A DNA stretch of 64,000 nt from Amazonocrinis nigriterrae CENA67 (GCF_016056305.1 NZ_JAECZC010000081.1:39611-103610), one strand, 5' to 3'; counted from the stretch's first letter, positions 35,438 to 45,452 are shown. Notes: generated by a model from the sequence alone, not told the origin. A program made the numbers and translations.

Positions 35438-36133
35438 TTACTTTGTAGCAATTAATTGAATATTACTTGGCATCATTGAATCTATCCAACTCTTTTCAGA
35501 AAAACTTCTATCGTAATATTGATTGATGATAAATCTATCGAGCAGCGGTATGGTGTATGCTAAAAACTCAACAAACGGACGAATGAAATACCTAGTTTCA
35601 CACTGAAGTAAAATTCGTTGAAGCAATATTCCAATAGTTTTAAATGGGCCACAGGAACCTCTAATATCTACCTCACTCCAGTTTTGTGAGGATATCAACT
35701 CATTCATCCCAAACTGAGTAACATGAAAATAATCATCTGGACCACGATGTACTGAAAACGTTGAACTTGCAGAAATATAAACCTTACCTCTAGGTTGGAG
35801 AATACGGTAGCACTCTTTCAAAAGCCTTTCGGGGTTCTTTAAATGTTCAAGTAAACCAGTAGCAATTACCGTTGAGTAATTTTCATCTTGTATCTCAGCT
35901 AGTAAGGGATAATAACGTTCACAATCATTTTCATAGTGAGGCAGAACATCTACATTAGGAAGAAGATCTTCATATGGAAACTCAATATAGATTATGAGTG
36001 CTTTTTCAGACGTGGCAAATTTTTCGCCAAAAGCACGAAGGTCATTATATGAAAGTTTCTGTTTAGAAATATAGGATTTTTGCAAGTTGATAATCCTATT
36101 TGAAAAAGTTTTGATTTTACGATAAATGAACAT
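35438..36133 (-). CDS. Class I methyltransferase-like protein lacking the glycine-rich SAM motif
   Basis: 231 residues. YSTVIATGLLEHLKNPERLLKECYRILQPRGKVYISAS and DDYFHVTQFGMNELI resemble the post-motif-I and motif III parts of Methyltransf_11 proteins. The N-terminal part reads EKALIIYIEFPYEDLLPNVDVLPHYEND, where a GxGxG-type motif I would be expected. So SAM binding is doubtful; it may be a degenerate or scaffold protein. It is downstream of the larger methyltransferase (27-bp gap). Confidence 0.65.
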   Translation of the reverse strand: MFIYRKIKTFSNRIINLQKSYISKQKLSYNDLRAFGEKFATSEKALIIYIEFPYEDLLPNVDVLPHYENDCERYYPLLAEIQDENYSTVIATGLLEHLKNPERLLKECYRILQPRGKVYISASSTFSVHRGPDDYFHVTQFGMNELISSQNWSEVDIRGSCGPFKTIGILLQRILLQCETRYFIRPFVEFLAYTIPLLDRFIINQYYDRSFSEKSWIDSMMPSNIQLIATK

Positions 36134-36160
36134 AAAAACTATTAAGTAATTGTTTAAGAT

Positions 36161-37381
36161 TCAATAACAATTTTTATATTTTCTAGCAATAAATGTCACA
36201 TATTCAGTTACTAAATCTTCTAACGATAGATCGGGTTTGATGCGAAATGCATCCGCTATAATTTCATTGTTAAGAAGAGCCAACTGGTTCATAGGAATTA
36301 GCTCAGTTGACCAACGTAGTATAGTAAATCTAGATTCGACCAGTTTTGATTGCACGTAGGACAGAGTATGAGTTCTATTAATAGAATTTTCTAACCATTT
36401 TATTGATTCCTCTGCTTCAAATTTCCTATGCTTTCTAAGATAATCATTCAGTTCATTTGGTTCTAATCGAACATGTCCCCAAGGACAATCGAGCATACCA
36501 AAAGAGTGACCTCCAAGTGGATGATAAAATGGATCATAAGTGTGATACATGATACCACCTGGTTTTAAAATACGCTTCATCTCACTGAAAGCAGATTTTA
36601 AATCAGTGATATGTTCGATTGTTTGGGCAGAATAAATCAAATCAAATGTATCATCTTCAAATTCTGTTTTCTTTGTTATATCGCCAACATGGAATTGAGC
36701 ATTTGTGTTAGTAATTTCTTGTACAAATTTATAACGCAATGCCCCATCAAATTGTCCTTCATAGAAATAATCAATGCCATGAACTTCATAGCCCAAATTT
36801 TCAAATGCAATTAAAGACTCACCACCAGATATATACCCAATTTCAAGAATTTTCATATTCTTTTTTGGAATTAAATCATGTTTTTGCAAAAAGTATATTA
36901 TTTCTCTATGGTTCTGGATATAATTTTGTATATTGCTATCGATTTCTGCTGAGCTTGGCACAAGAACTCTTTTTCCTAGAGTTGGAAGCTTTTCAAAAAT
37001 AAATAAATCGGGATATCTGTAAACATATTTTTGAGCAATATCCTTAATCTCATCCAGTGAATAAGTAATTGTTCGATGTCCTGCCATGTCATATAATAAC
37101 TTAATCTCTTTTTCATTAAGCAATTCTTTTTTTCTTAACTCATCCAAAACAGCAAGTCCACTATAATTTATCCAAGTACGCTTCATTTGATAGCGATAAT
37201 TTTTAAAAATTTTGAGAGTAGTCTGCTCTGATTGGTAAAGGTCTTCTATTTCACCAGCATAATCACTATTATCCAATAATAAAATGTCACGTTTTATATT
37301 GTTGGAGCTACTATTTTGATTTGGATTTGTCCTGGAGCCGGAAAGGAAAGGGAATTTTCTACTTATTTGGAAAAACATCAT
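36161..37381 (-). CDS. Class I SAM-dependent methyltransferase with N-terminal extension
   Basis: 406 residues from the ATG at 37381, which overlaps the ABC ATPase stop (ATGATG at the junction, AAAGGA in front). The frame could also start at 37411, but then it would overlap the ABC gene by 34 bp. After an N-terminal alpha-helical region of about 190 residues comes MKILEIGYISGGESLIAFENLGYEVHGIDYF (motif I, unusual GYISGG), AQFHVGDITKKTEFEDDTFDLIYSAQTIEHI and MKRILKPGGIMYHTYDP. The linker region may recognise the sugar or lipid. It probably methylates a component of the exported glycan, as methyltransferases next to Wzt genes often do. Confidence 0.82.
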   Translation of the reverse strand: MMFFQISRKFPFLSGSRTNPNQNSSSNNIKRDILLLDNSDYAGEIEDLYQSEQTTLKIFKNYRYQMKRTWINYSGLAVLDELRKKELLNEKEIKLLYDMAGHRTITYSLDEIKDIAQKYVYRYPDLFIFEKLPTLGKRVLVPSSAEIDSNIQNYIQNHREIIYFLQKHDLIPKKNMKILEIGYISGGESLIAFENLGYEVHGIDYFYEGQFDGALRYKFVQEITNTNAQFHVGDITKKTEFEDDTFDLIYSAQTIEHITDLKSAFSEMKRILKPGGIMYHTYDPFYHPLGGHSFGMLDCPWGHVRLEPNELNDYLRKHRKFEAEESIKWLENSINRTHTLSYVQSKLVESRFTILRWSTELIPMNQLALLNNEIIADAFRIKPDLSLEDLVTEYVTFIARKYKNCY

Positions 37382-38673
37382 TGGTTTCCTTTGAGCAATT
37401 CTAGCTCCCATGTATGAGGTTGAAAATATTGTGATTGACCCATCAATCCATTAGTAGAAACTTCAAAAGTAAAGTCTTCAACAAACTTAAGTGTCTTGAT
37501 CGAATCATAGAATATCCGAATAAATGCCGTATAAACATTTGGCCCTAAAATATTGGTGGGTATCACTAGTTTAAGCTCATAAGAACCATCCTCTACATCA
37601 AAACAAAAGTCCGAATTTTTTGTAGAGATATAAATTAAATCTGCACCTTCCCCACCTAATTGCTTGATTTTAATTGTGCAACTTAAATCTTTGAACTGCC
37701 TATAACACTTAAATCCTATGCAGAATTTTGCTGACTTTCCACTTACCAAAGAGTCTATTGCTTTTCCGTTCATATCCTTAAGGATAATATATAATAATTC
37801 AAATCCTATTTTTCGATCTTCTTTTTTTGGAGAAAAAAATAATTGGCTTTTTAAACCTACGCCAACTGAAAATAAGTCTTTTTCATATTCATTCATGACC
37901 GTACGAGAATTACCGAAACTAATCACTCGGCCTTTCTTTAAATAAACTGAATTCTCGCATGTTGAAAGAATTAGCTGAGTCTTATGGGAAACCATAAAGA
38001 ATGAGGTTCCCTTATGCCTTAAACTTCCTAGGGCTCTTTGACATTTTGCTTGAAAACGAATATCCCCAACGGACAAAACTTCATCAATTAAAAGAATATC
38101 TGGATTTGTATGAATTGCAGTGGCAAACCCTAACCTTGCAGCCATTCCAGAACTATAAGTCTGCACAGGTGCATCAATGGCATCCCCAATTTCTGCAAAC
38201 TCTATAACTTCATCAAATCTCTCATCAATTTCCTTTTTAGACAATCCCAAAATTGCCATATTGGCATAAATATTTTCTCGCCCTGTCAAAATAGGATTAA
38301 ATCCAGCTCCCAAAGCAATTAATGGTGCTACTCGACCATTAACTTTTACACAACCACTATCAGGTTTAATTAATCCTGCAATAATTCGCAGTAGTGTTGA
38401 TTTACCACTACCATTTTTCCCAACTAAGCCTAATGCTTCTCCTCGACGCAATTCAAAACTGACATTATTTAGCGCCCAAAATTCTTGTTCTCGCAGTTTA
38501 TCACTCTTTTCCCGCAGCCCTAATAGTTCAGAGGTTATATCCCGAACACCATACATCAAAGACCGCTTTAAATCTCGACAAAACTTTTTAGAAACGCCAT
38601 TAACTGAAAGGACAATATCACTTTCTTTATTCTGTGGCATTCCTGCTATTTCTTGCTCATTAATAATCGTCAT
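37378..38673 (-). CDS. ABC transporter ATP-binding protein with C-terminal carbohydrate-binding domain (Wzt-like)
   Basis: 431 residues. Walker A GLVGKNGSGKSTLLR, signature YSSGMAARLGFATA, Walker B ILLIDEVLS, and the H-loop in MVSHKT. The long C-terminal part after residue 265 resembles Wzt C-terminal glycan-binding domains, which recognise the end modification of the exported chain. With the permease directly upstream it forms an ABC-2 exporter of O-antigen type. It follows the permease gene by about 2 bp and is followed without a gap by a methyltransferase, which is consistent with capping methylation. Confidence 0.93.
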   Translation of the reverse strand: MTIINEQEIAGMPQNKESDIVLSVNGVSKKFCRDLKRSLMYGVRDITSELLGLREKSDKLREQEFWALNNVSFELRRGEALGLVGKNGSGKSTLLRIIAGLIKPDSGCVKVNGRVAPLIALGAGFNPILTGRENIYANMAILGLSKKEIDERFDEVIEFAEIGDAIDAPVQTYSSGMAARLGFATAIHTNPDILLIDEVLSVGDIRFQAKCQRALGSLRHKGTSFFMVSHKTQLILSTCENSVYLKKGRVISFGNSRTVMNEYEKDLFSVGVGLKSQLFFSPKKEDRKIGFELLYIILKDMNGKAIDSLVSGKSAKFCIGFKCYRQFKDLSCTIKIKQLGGEGADLIYISTKNSDFCFDVEDGSYELKLVIPTNILGPNVYTAFIRIFYDSIKTLKFVEDFTFEVSTNGLMGQSQYFQPHTWELELLKGNQ

Positions 38674-38675
38674 AA

Positions 38676-39572
38676 TTATGAACTAATCCTTTCAATTACA
38701 AAGGGCATTGCTAGACGATAGATAATCCAAGCCAACAACAATCCTAAAATTGCAATTAAACTCGCTATCCAAAATCCTTGCGGATTTGATATAACACCTA
38801 CTGTTGCTAATTCTCGCGTTGTTACTAATAAAGGTGTAACCGGATTTAGTTTCACAATACTGCCAAATACTCCATTACTGGGAACTGGATAAACTACTGG
38901 CGTAAAAAACAACCAAAATCCGCTAATTAAAGTTAATGCTTTAGAAAAATCCTGGTATAAGGCACCCATCGGTGCTAACAATAAACCGATAAATATTCCT
39001 AAAGAGACTAAATGAATTAATGCAACTGGGGCTAAAATTAGGCTCCAAGTAGTTGGAATTTGAAACCAGATAAATAAGCCTAAGATTAATATCAGCTTGA
39101 TACCAAAGTTAAAAAATACTTCTCCTAGTTTGGCAAGAATTAGTGCTTCATGGGGAAAGTTAATTCTTGCCAGCATTGACTTAGCATCGTTCACTGCTTG
39201 GAGTGGCCCATTCAGCGCCTCTGTGAAGGTTTGCCACAGTGTCATACTAAACATGACATAGGCAGCATACGGTAACTCTGTATTACCAATATTGATAACG
39301 CCATTACTTTTAGCAAAAGTAAAACCAGCTGCTGTAATTATCGGCGGAATAAATGCCCAAAAAATTCCTAGAAATGATTGGCGGTATTGAGCGCTAATAT
39401 CTCGTACTAAAAGTCTCCAAGCTAATTCGCGGGAATTTAATAAATCTCGTCCCATTTCCTTGAACAACTTCAACGGATGCCGCATTCGACTCTCAGATGT
39501 GTAAACATTTCTAGATGATTTTAATTCTTTTTGTTGTATTTGCTGATGTAGTTTAGTTCTTAATCTACTCAT
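38676..39572 (-). CDS. ABC-2 type polysaccharide export permease (Wzm-like)
   Basis: 298 residues with six predicted hydrophobic segments. The N-terminus is RDLLNSRELAWRLLVRDISAQYRQSFLGIFWAFIPPIITAAGFTFA, a typical Wzm lead-in with an amphipathic helix. It ends IYRLAMPFVIERISS. It would form the membrane channel with the adjacent ATPase and move a lipid-linked glycan across the inner membrane. The genes are adjacent (stop 38676, next start 38673) and must be co-translated. Confidence 0.93.
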   Translation of the reverse strand: MSRLRTKLHQQIQQKELKSSRNVYTSESRMRHPLKLFKEMGRDLLNSRELAWRLLVRDISAQYRQSFLGIFWAFIPPIITAAGFTFAKSNGVINIGNTELPYAAYVMFSMTLWQTFTEALNGPLQAVNDAKSMLARINFPHEALILAKLGEVFFNFGIKLILILGLFIWFQIPTTWSLILAPVALIHLVSLGIFIGLLLAPMGALYQDFSKALTLISGFWLFFTPVVYPVPSNGVFGSIVKLNPVTPLLVTTRELATVGVISNPQGFWIASLIAILGLLLAWIIYRLAMPFVIERISS

Positions 39573-39740
39573 AATCCTAAGACAAATACCTCTAATTCTT
39601 AATTACCAAAATTTCTGTATTTCTGTTTTTGGGATATTTTATCTGCCAACTTACTAATAAAATAAGCTGAGATTTTTATATTATTTTTGTATGTTTAAAA
39701 ATAATGAAGTGCCAGATTAAGTGAGGGTAGTAGGTAGTTC
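39573..39740. other. Short AT-rich gap in the cluster
   Basis: 168 bp with no gene, one of the few longer gaps in the block. It may hold an internal promoter for the exporter genes. Confidence 0.4.
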
Positions 39741-40298
39741 TTAACTCTTTTCTAAATCGCGTGTATATAACTCAGTCGAACTACTGTTTATCAGGCGAAT
39801 AATTTTTGCTGGGTTCCCTGCGACTACAGCACTTTGAGGAACATCTTTGACAACTACAGAACCTGCTCCAATAACAGCATTGTCACCAAGTTTGATCGGG
39901 CCGATAATCACAACATTTGAGCCAATGTCTACATTATTACCTATTTGTGGTGAGGCACTGATTGAACCATCTGGTAACTTTTTATTACCAATAGTTGTCG
40001 AATGTCTCAAAGTACAATTTGCACCAATTACAGTTTCATGGTTAACAACTAAACCATAACCGTGTATAAGCTTAAGGTTTGAGCCTATTTTTGTATCCCA
40101 AGGTAGCTCAATACCTAATATATACTCTACTATAAATTGATAAAATAAACAATATAATTTTGAGATTTTTTGTCCAACAAATGGGAAATTTATGACTATT
40201 TTATTCAAGCGAAACATCACTAAAACCAAGCGAGACTTGAAGCTGGTATCCTGATTAATTTGCCAATCTTGGAGTAAGTAATTAATTTTATTTTTCAT
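39741..40298 (-). CDS. Hexapeptide-repeat serine/sugar O-acetyltransferase
   Basis: 185 residues. The C-terminal half shows left-handed beta-helix hexapeptides: LIHGYGLVVNHETVIGANCTLRHSTTIGNK, then IGNNVDIGSNVVIIGPIKLGDNAVIGAGSVVVKDVP. The GYGLVVN and HS/T elements are like CysE-family enzymes, but in a glycan cluster the acceptor is likely a sugar. The N-terminal half carries amphipathic helices (ISKLYCLFYQFIVEYILG) that could bind the membrane. It is a candidate for O-acetylation of the repeat unit. Confidence 0.85.
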   Translation of the reverse strand: MKNKINYLLQDWQINQDTSFKSRLVLVMFRLNKIVINFPFVGQKISKLYCLFYQFIVEYILGIELPWDTKIGSNLKLIHGYGLVVNHETVIGANCTLRHSTTIGNKKLPDGSISASPQIGNNVDIGSNVVIIGPIKLGDNAVIGAGSVVVKDVPQSAVVAGNPAKIIRLINSSSTELYTRDLEKS

Positions 40299-40376
40299 TT
40301 TCCGATTCTAATTCATATTAGCAAAACTTATGTTGAAGAGACTAGACAGATTAATTTAAAGAGAATGATATTCTAG

Positions 40377-41759
40377 TTATTTGAATGTCATATCTTCTCT
40401 AATTTGTTGTTCGTTCCAATCCCAGCCAGCAACTGCTAACAAAACCCACCAATAGAAGAAGAAGGTAGTATGGCTCCAAATATTCTCGGTAATCATTCCC
40501 ACAGGTATGGATGACAGCATAGCTAGCAAAATAAAACACAAGTTGCGTTGTTTACTCTCGTATGGTGTTTGCTGAATTAATCGCAAAAGATGTATGAACT
40601 GAGCAGCAAAGAATACCAAAAAAGTTACTAAACCAATGATTCCTCCCTCTACTAAAGCTCGGATGTAATCATTGTGGGGAAGAAATTCATTACCGCCCGC
40701 TGGCATACTCAGCCCCAAACCATAACCAAAAATTGGGCTATTTTTCCAAGCCTTAAGTAGTAAATGCCATTGAGAAAGCCGCCAATTAAAGCTATTAGAG
40801 TCTCCCTGTGACAATAGAATTGCCCGTGATATATCGATGTCTGGATTAAGTAGTGGTGTTTGAGCAATGGAGGCTAGGCGTTGTTGTCCAAACTCTGTAC
40901 TCGCAAATAGGGCAATAATTAACCCCAACAACAACACTCCACTAATTAGCTTAACTGCATTCAATCTAGGAGTAATTAAAACTAGAACAAAAACTGCAAT
41001 CATCATTAAGCTAAACAAGCTCTTGGTACTGACAAAGAAAAAACATAGTAAACCTAACAACATTAACCAAAACCATTGTTGCTGTGTCCCGTACAACTTC
41101 CACCACACAAGACTGATAAATAGTAATAAAAAAGTTGCAAAGGTATTTGCCGTACTGAAAGTACCTACGATGCGATCGCTTCCTTGAGGTATCTGCAATA
41201 ACCCGATCGCCAGCGGTAAGGGAAGAGCTAAAAATAGCCGAGAAATTACTTTTTGAGGAGTAAGTCGATCCTTGAGCTGCATTACTAGTAGATACACCAT
41301 CACCCAAGAAAATAGACGTACCCACTCACGCCTACTATCGGGCAAATATGAAGCATCTAAACCCAATGCTCCTAAATATAGAAGGATGAGCCATAAGCCT
41401 TGTAGCAAAACCCAACCAAATAAAAACCACCAAAATCTATCGGTGCGGACAATGCGACCTGTCAACAACAAGACTATTACATACAGCAAAGTCAGAGCAT
41501 CTAGCCCAACAGCAAAGACCCCTGGTATCTGTAGGTCTGAGAAGACATCCAAAGAACTACGCAATATCAATAATCCCAATACTGCTTGCTCAAAATTGGT
41601 AAAGAAGTAGCAAACTATTCCTACTGCAACTACAGCTAAACCCAGTAACTTGGGGCTAGCCCCTGCCAAGAATCCTGCAACTATACCAGCCCCCACACCT
41701 GTCAAACCAAGCACAATTGTCAAAGCTAAGGAGCGACTTGAGCGTTTATTGGTTAACAT
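40377..41759 (-). CDS. O-antigen ligase / polymerase family membrane protein
   Basis: 460 residues from the ATG at 41759. A TTG at 41765 would overlap the upstream stop. There are about 11 hydrophobic segments, and a large periplasmic loop near residues 300-380 with the Wzy_C motif (SPIFGYGLGLSMPAGGNEFLPHNDYIRALVEGGIIGL). These proteins polymerise or ligate lipid-linked glycan outside the inner membrane. It starts almost on the end of the kinase gene (coupled). Its presence beside an ABC exporter is unusual. Confidence 0.88.
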   Translation of the reverse strand: MLTNKRSSRSLALTIVLGLTGVGAGIVAGFLAGASPKLLGLAVVAVGIVCYFFTNFEQAVLGLLILRSSLDVFSDLQIPGVFAVGLDALTLLYVIVLLLTGRIVRTDRFWWFLFGWVLLQGLWLILLYLGALGLDASYLPDSRREWVRLFSWVMVYLLVMQLKDRLTPQKVISRLFLALPLPLAIGLLQIPQGSDRIVGTFSTANTFATFLLLFISLVWWKLYGTQQQWFWLMLLGLLCFFFVSTKSLFSLMMIAVFVLVLITPRLNAVKLISGVLLLGLIIALFASTEFGQQRLASIAQTPLLNPDIDISRAILLSQGDSNSFNWRLSQWHLLLKAWKNSPIFGYGLGLSMPAGGNEFLPHNDYIRALVEGGIIGLVTFLVFFAAQFIHLLRLIQQTPYESKQRNLCFILLAMLSSIPVGMITENIWSHTTFFFYWWVLLAVAGWDWNEQQIREDMTFK

Positions 41760-41761
41760 CT

Positions 41762-43900
41762 TCAAACCTCATCGCTAGAAGTGTTGGACACTCCTTGAGC
41801 AACCAAACGTCTGTTTGATTTGTATCCATTCACAGAATTGCGGTAATACTTTTCAAGGTCAGTAGCCATATCATTCACCACGCCCCCCAATATGGGTATG
41901 CCATTTTCAGTTAATTCTGATACTGTCTTTTGCAAAACCTCTTTGTGAGTCCAACCGGGACGAGTGACTAACATAATTCCGTGACTTTGTTGGGTCAATG
42001 TGGCAGCATCAATACTTGCACAGAGAGGAGGAGTATCTATAATTACTAAGTCAAAATGTGCTGCTGCTTCTGTCATCAGAGATTTCATAGCTGTAGACTC
42101 TAGTAACTGAGAAGGACGTTGATGTAGTTCGCCACCAGTTAAGACTGAAAGATTTTCAATTGCTGTTGGGCGAATCGCATCCATTAGAGATTGATTGTTT
42201 TCCAGTACCTCACTCATTCCTGGCGTTGCAGGTAAGTTAAACAATTGATGTTGTACGGGTTTATGTAAGTCTGCATCAATAATCAATGTCCGACGCGACA
42301 ACATAGCAGAGACAGTGGCTAGGTGTGAAACCACAATCGATTTGCCTTCACCAGAGAGAGCGCTACTGACAACAATCAACTGCAAGCGATCGCGACTGCG
42401 AAATTCTAAGGTCTTGAGGAGCATTCGATAAGGCTCAACCAAACTCAAATCATCTAAGAAACCTGCTGTTGAATCTAGCTTTAAGGTTGTAGCTGTAAGA
42501 CGTGGCAATGTTCCTAATAAGGGCAACTTGAGTAATTTCTCTGCCTCTGACGCATCTCTCAAGGTGTTGTCTAACACTTCCAATAAAAGCACAACCATCA
42601 CAGCAAAAATTACACCGAAGAAACTAGCAATTACTAGCACTACTGACATCTTGGGTGATGCGGGTTCATCGGGTACTGTTGCTTTAGCAATAATGCGGAT
42701 ATTGCTGACTATTTGAGCCTCTGCAATTCGTGCTTCTTCAAATTTGCTTTGTAGGAATTTGAGAGAATCTGCCGCTTCTATTCTTTGGCGAACTAAAGCG
42801 TTAAGAATTTCTTGTTTAATTGGTAGTTCTACCAGACTAGCTTGGAGTTTGGCGCGTTGGGCTTGCACAGTCCTGAGCTTATTTTCCACTGCCGATCGCT
42901 CGATTTTTTGAGTAATCAGTTGAGATGTCAAGTTCTGGGAAAGCTCATCGTTAGCGACTTTTTCCGGAGCGATCGCACTGTTGTTAGGCGATACTAAAGC
43001 GAGTTTTTGTGTATACAACTGAAGCAAAACATTCCTTCGTTCTATCAGGTTAAGCAAAGTCGGATGATTATCTGTAAAACGGACGCGAGCTTCCACTACT
43101 TGTGCTTCCAAGTCCGCAAATTTACCACGTAGTTTTTTGAGTTCATCATCCTCACCACCACGCACTGCTGAATAAGCACTTTTGATATTGCCAGCTTTGG
43201 TAATTTGCTCTAAGTCATTAGTGCGCGATTGAATTTCTGTTAGTTGGCTCAAAAGAGTCCGCTCTTGACTTTCCAATGTTGCTAAACTGTCTACTAAAGT
43301 TCTCGTTTGATCTTCAATAGTGACTATGCCACTGTTTCGTTTGTAAATGCTTTCCGCCGCTTCAGCTTTTTTCAACCGCGATCGCTGTTTGGGAACTTCC
43401 ACTTCTAAAAATTTCCTCACAGAACGAGCTTCTGAACTAATTGCATCCGCACTTTCCTTGACCATTGTTTCTGACACAGCATTCAGAACTTTGGCAGCTA
43501 AAACAGGATCTGGCGATCGGTAAGTCAGTTCCAGTATGTTTGTCGCTGGAATAATTTTGACTTTCAAATTCTGACTAACTTTGGCGGTTGTTATTTTTTT
43601 GGGATAGGAAATTTGAGCGATCGCTTTTTGCAAAACCTGTTGTGACTTAACTAATTCTGATTGAGTAGCCAGTGGGTTAGAACCTCCAGGTGTAGTTAAA
43701 GGCACTTGGCTGAGGTCGCGACCTAATTGAGAAACGCTCACCTGTTTTTCGCCCAGCATTAGCCGCCCTGATGTTTCATACAATCGTGGGGTAATAGCCA
43801 AGTAAATAACTGACCCACCAATGACTGAAATAAACGTAGCTATGGCAGGTAGACTACGCCGTTTCAAAACCTTTAGTAAATATAAAATGTCTTTTCTCAT
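41762..43900 (-). CDS. Polysaccharide co-polymerase with tyrosine autokinase domain (Wzc/GumC-like)
   Basis: 712 residues. A membrane segment near residues 17-35 (LPAIATFISVIGGSVIYLAITP) is followed by a long periplasmic coiled-coil domain (residues 150-400, rich in Glu, Lys and Leu, with the Wzz fold). A second membrane segment follows near 428-448. The cytoplasmic BY-kinase domain has Walker A VVSSALSGEGKSIVVSHLATVSAMLSRRTLIIDADL and VIIDTPPLCASIDA. The C-terminal tail has only a few tyrosines (YYRNSVNGYKSN). It controls chain length and export. It leads the biosynthetic block, with the next genes directly after it. Confidence 0.95.
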   Translation of the reverse strand: MRKDILYLLKVLKRRSLPAIATFISVIGGSVIYLAITPRLYETSGRLMLGEKQVSVSQLGRDLSQVPLTTPGGSNPLATQSELVKSQQVLQKAIAQISYPKKITTAKVSQNLKVKIIPATNILELTYRSPDPVLAAKVLNAVSETMVKESADAISSEARSVRKFLEVEVPKQRSRLKKAEAAESIYKRNSGIVTIEDQTRTLVDSLATLESQERTLLSQLTEIQSRTNDLEQITKAGNIKSAYSAVRGGEDDELKKLRGKFADLEAQVVEARVRFTDNHPTLLNLIERRNVLLQLYTQKLALVSPNNSAIAPEKVANDELSQNLTSQLITQKIERSAVENKLRTVQAQRAKLQASLVELPIKQEILNALVRQRIEAADSLKFLQSKFEEARIAEAQIVSNIRIIAKATVPDEPASPKMSVVLVIASFFGVIFAVMVVLLLEVLDNTLRDASEAEKLLKLPLLGTLPRLTATTLKLDSTAGFLDDLSLVEPYRMLLKTLEFRSRDRLQLIVVSSALSGEGKSIVVSHLATVSAMLSRRTLIIDADLHKPVQHQLFNLPATPGMSEVLENNQSLMDAIRPTAIENLSVLTGGELHQRPSQLLESTAMKSLMTEAAAHFDLVIIDTPPLCASIDAATLTQQSHGIMLVTRPGWTHKEVLQKTVSELTENGIPILGGVVNDMATDLEKYYRNSVNGYKSNRRLVAQGVSNTSSDEV

Positions 43901-44192
43901 TCACTTTCTCCACCTCAAGGACTCCGTAACAAACAACAGGCTGATGCCTTCTGGAATGAAAACCGATATCTTGCACTATTTTCAATTAACTCTGCGATGG
44001 GCACTGCCAACAACGTCAAAATCAAGGTTTGAGCAAGCAGTACCCACCCTACAAAAATGTTGATAACGCAATTAGTGCAAGACTGGACTCACTAAGACGG
44101 CAAGTGGACTCACCTCCTGCCCTCTGCCTTTGTAAGGTCAATATTTAGCTTTGGCCAAACATCTTAATTCATCTAGCATTTATGCAATGCCT
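43901..44192. other. Gap between the tyrosine kinase gene and the first GT4 genes
   Basis: 292 bp, no gene. It has a few STRR-like stretches (GACTCAC, CTGCCCT) and AT-rich DNA. It may hold the promoter for the large minus-strand block that begins with the kinase. Confidence 0.5.
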
Positions 44193-45452
44193 TTATTTTT
44201 TTATGACTGAGACGTGTTCGGAGGTTACAGCTTTATGTAGAACAACTGCACTTGGAGTTTGTTGGATTGAGCCAACTTCAGCTATTCTAATGGAATGAGG
44301 ATCGATTGTGTTGATAGTTGCAGAGGAGTTCAACAGTGTTTCATATAATTTCAAATTTTCAGTCGTGATCTGCTCCCAGCTATAGTTAAATTCTACGTAC
44401 TTTTTGGCATTATCAGCCATTATTGCTAATTCCTGAGGATGATTCACAGCCCAGTCCAGGCAACTAATACAAGAGTCTAAGTTTCCTGCTTGGAAGAGTA
44501 TACCACGCTGCTCACTTAACAACTGCTTGTGGGGTGGAATATCACTTGCCATTACTGAGATACCTTCCCGCATTGCCTCCAGCATTGCTAAAGGTAATCC
44601 CTCCACATCAGAAGGTAGGACAAATAACCCTGCTCCTCTGACAATTTCTGCTAGGCGTTCTCCTCGCAGTTCACCTGCAAATACGATCTCTCGATTATCA
44701 GCAACGGTATCTAATAGCTTGGATACATAGGACTTTGTATCGCTGATACCACCAGCCAGAACAAGTTTCCATCCTGGTGGTTTGAGTTGACAAAAAGCTT
44801 CAATGAGTAAGTCGGGACGCTTTTCTGGTACAAGTCTGCCCAAAAATAGAATATAGCGTCTGTGCATTAAATTTAGAGAACTGCCATAGGAAAAATTAGG
44901 GTCTGACTGAGCATAGTTGGCTGGAGCGTTAGGGATGTAGACTGTCTGCCTACCATAGGTTTGCAAAAAATAGGATTGCAATTCTTTTGAGACTACTATT
45001 AGTTCATGGGCAAAGCGTACTGCCGCCTTTTCTCCTGCGAGAATTAGGCGACTAGAAAAATTACCCCACTTAGCTCGTTGCCAGTCTAACCCCTGACAAG
45101 TGACGACAATTTTTGCCTTCTTGGCGGTAAGTCTCGGTAAAAAGGTAAATAGAGATGGGCCAAGGGCATGGAAATGAATGATATCGTATTGGGTTCCAGA
45201 AGCAGCGATCGCTCCTAATGCACAGCTAATCAAAGCGTCCATACCTCTAAAATCGAAACTCGGCAAGTTAATGATTCGGACACCATGAAAGTCATAATTA
45301 TCAAACCAACGACAATCGGTGTAGGAAGACCGAGCGAATAAATCAACACTATGACCCTGCTGTATTATCCGGGGATACAGTTCTGCACAATAATGTTCAA
45401 TACCGCCCTGTTTGGGTGGTAGACCTTTGGAACCAATTACAGCAATCTTCAT
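44193..45452 (-). CDS. Family 4 glycosyltransferase
   Basis: 419 residues with a GT-B fold. It has KIAVIGSKGLPPKQGGIEHYCAELYPRIIQQGHSVDLFARSSYTD (glycine-rich acceptor loop), LFLGRLVPEKRPDLLIEAFCQL and LPSDVEGLPLAMLEAMREGISVMAS (E-x7-E). The N-terminus KGLPPKQGGIE is typical of enzymes building the start of extracellular polysaccharide repeats. It lies about 27 bp downstream of the GT4 gene at 45480 and has a tail of about 30 residues rich in Thr/Val. Confidence 0.93.
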   Translation of the reverse strand: MKIAVIGSKGLPPKQGGIEHYCAELYPRIIQQGHSVDLFARSSYTDCRWFDNYDFHGVRIINLPSFDFRGMDALISCALGAIAASGTQYDIIHFHALGPSLFTFLPRLTAKKAKIVVTCQGLDWQRAKWGNFSSRLILAGEKAAVRFAHELIVVSKELQSYFLQTYGRQTVYIPNAPANYAQSDPNFSYGSSLNLMHRRYILFLGRLVPEKRPDLLIEAFCQLKPPGWKLVLAGGISDTKSYVSKLLDTVADNREIVFAGELRGERLAEIVRGAGLFVLPSDVEGLPLAMLEAMREGISVMASDIPPHKQLLSEQRGILFQAGNLDSCISCLDWAVNHPQELAIMADNAKKYVEFNYSWEQITTENLKLYETLLNSSATINTIDPHSIRIAEVGSIQQTPSAVVLHKAVTSEHVSVIKK

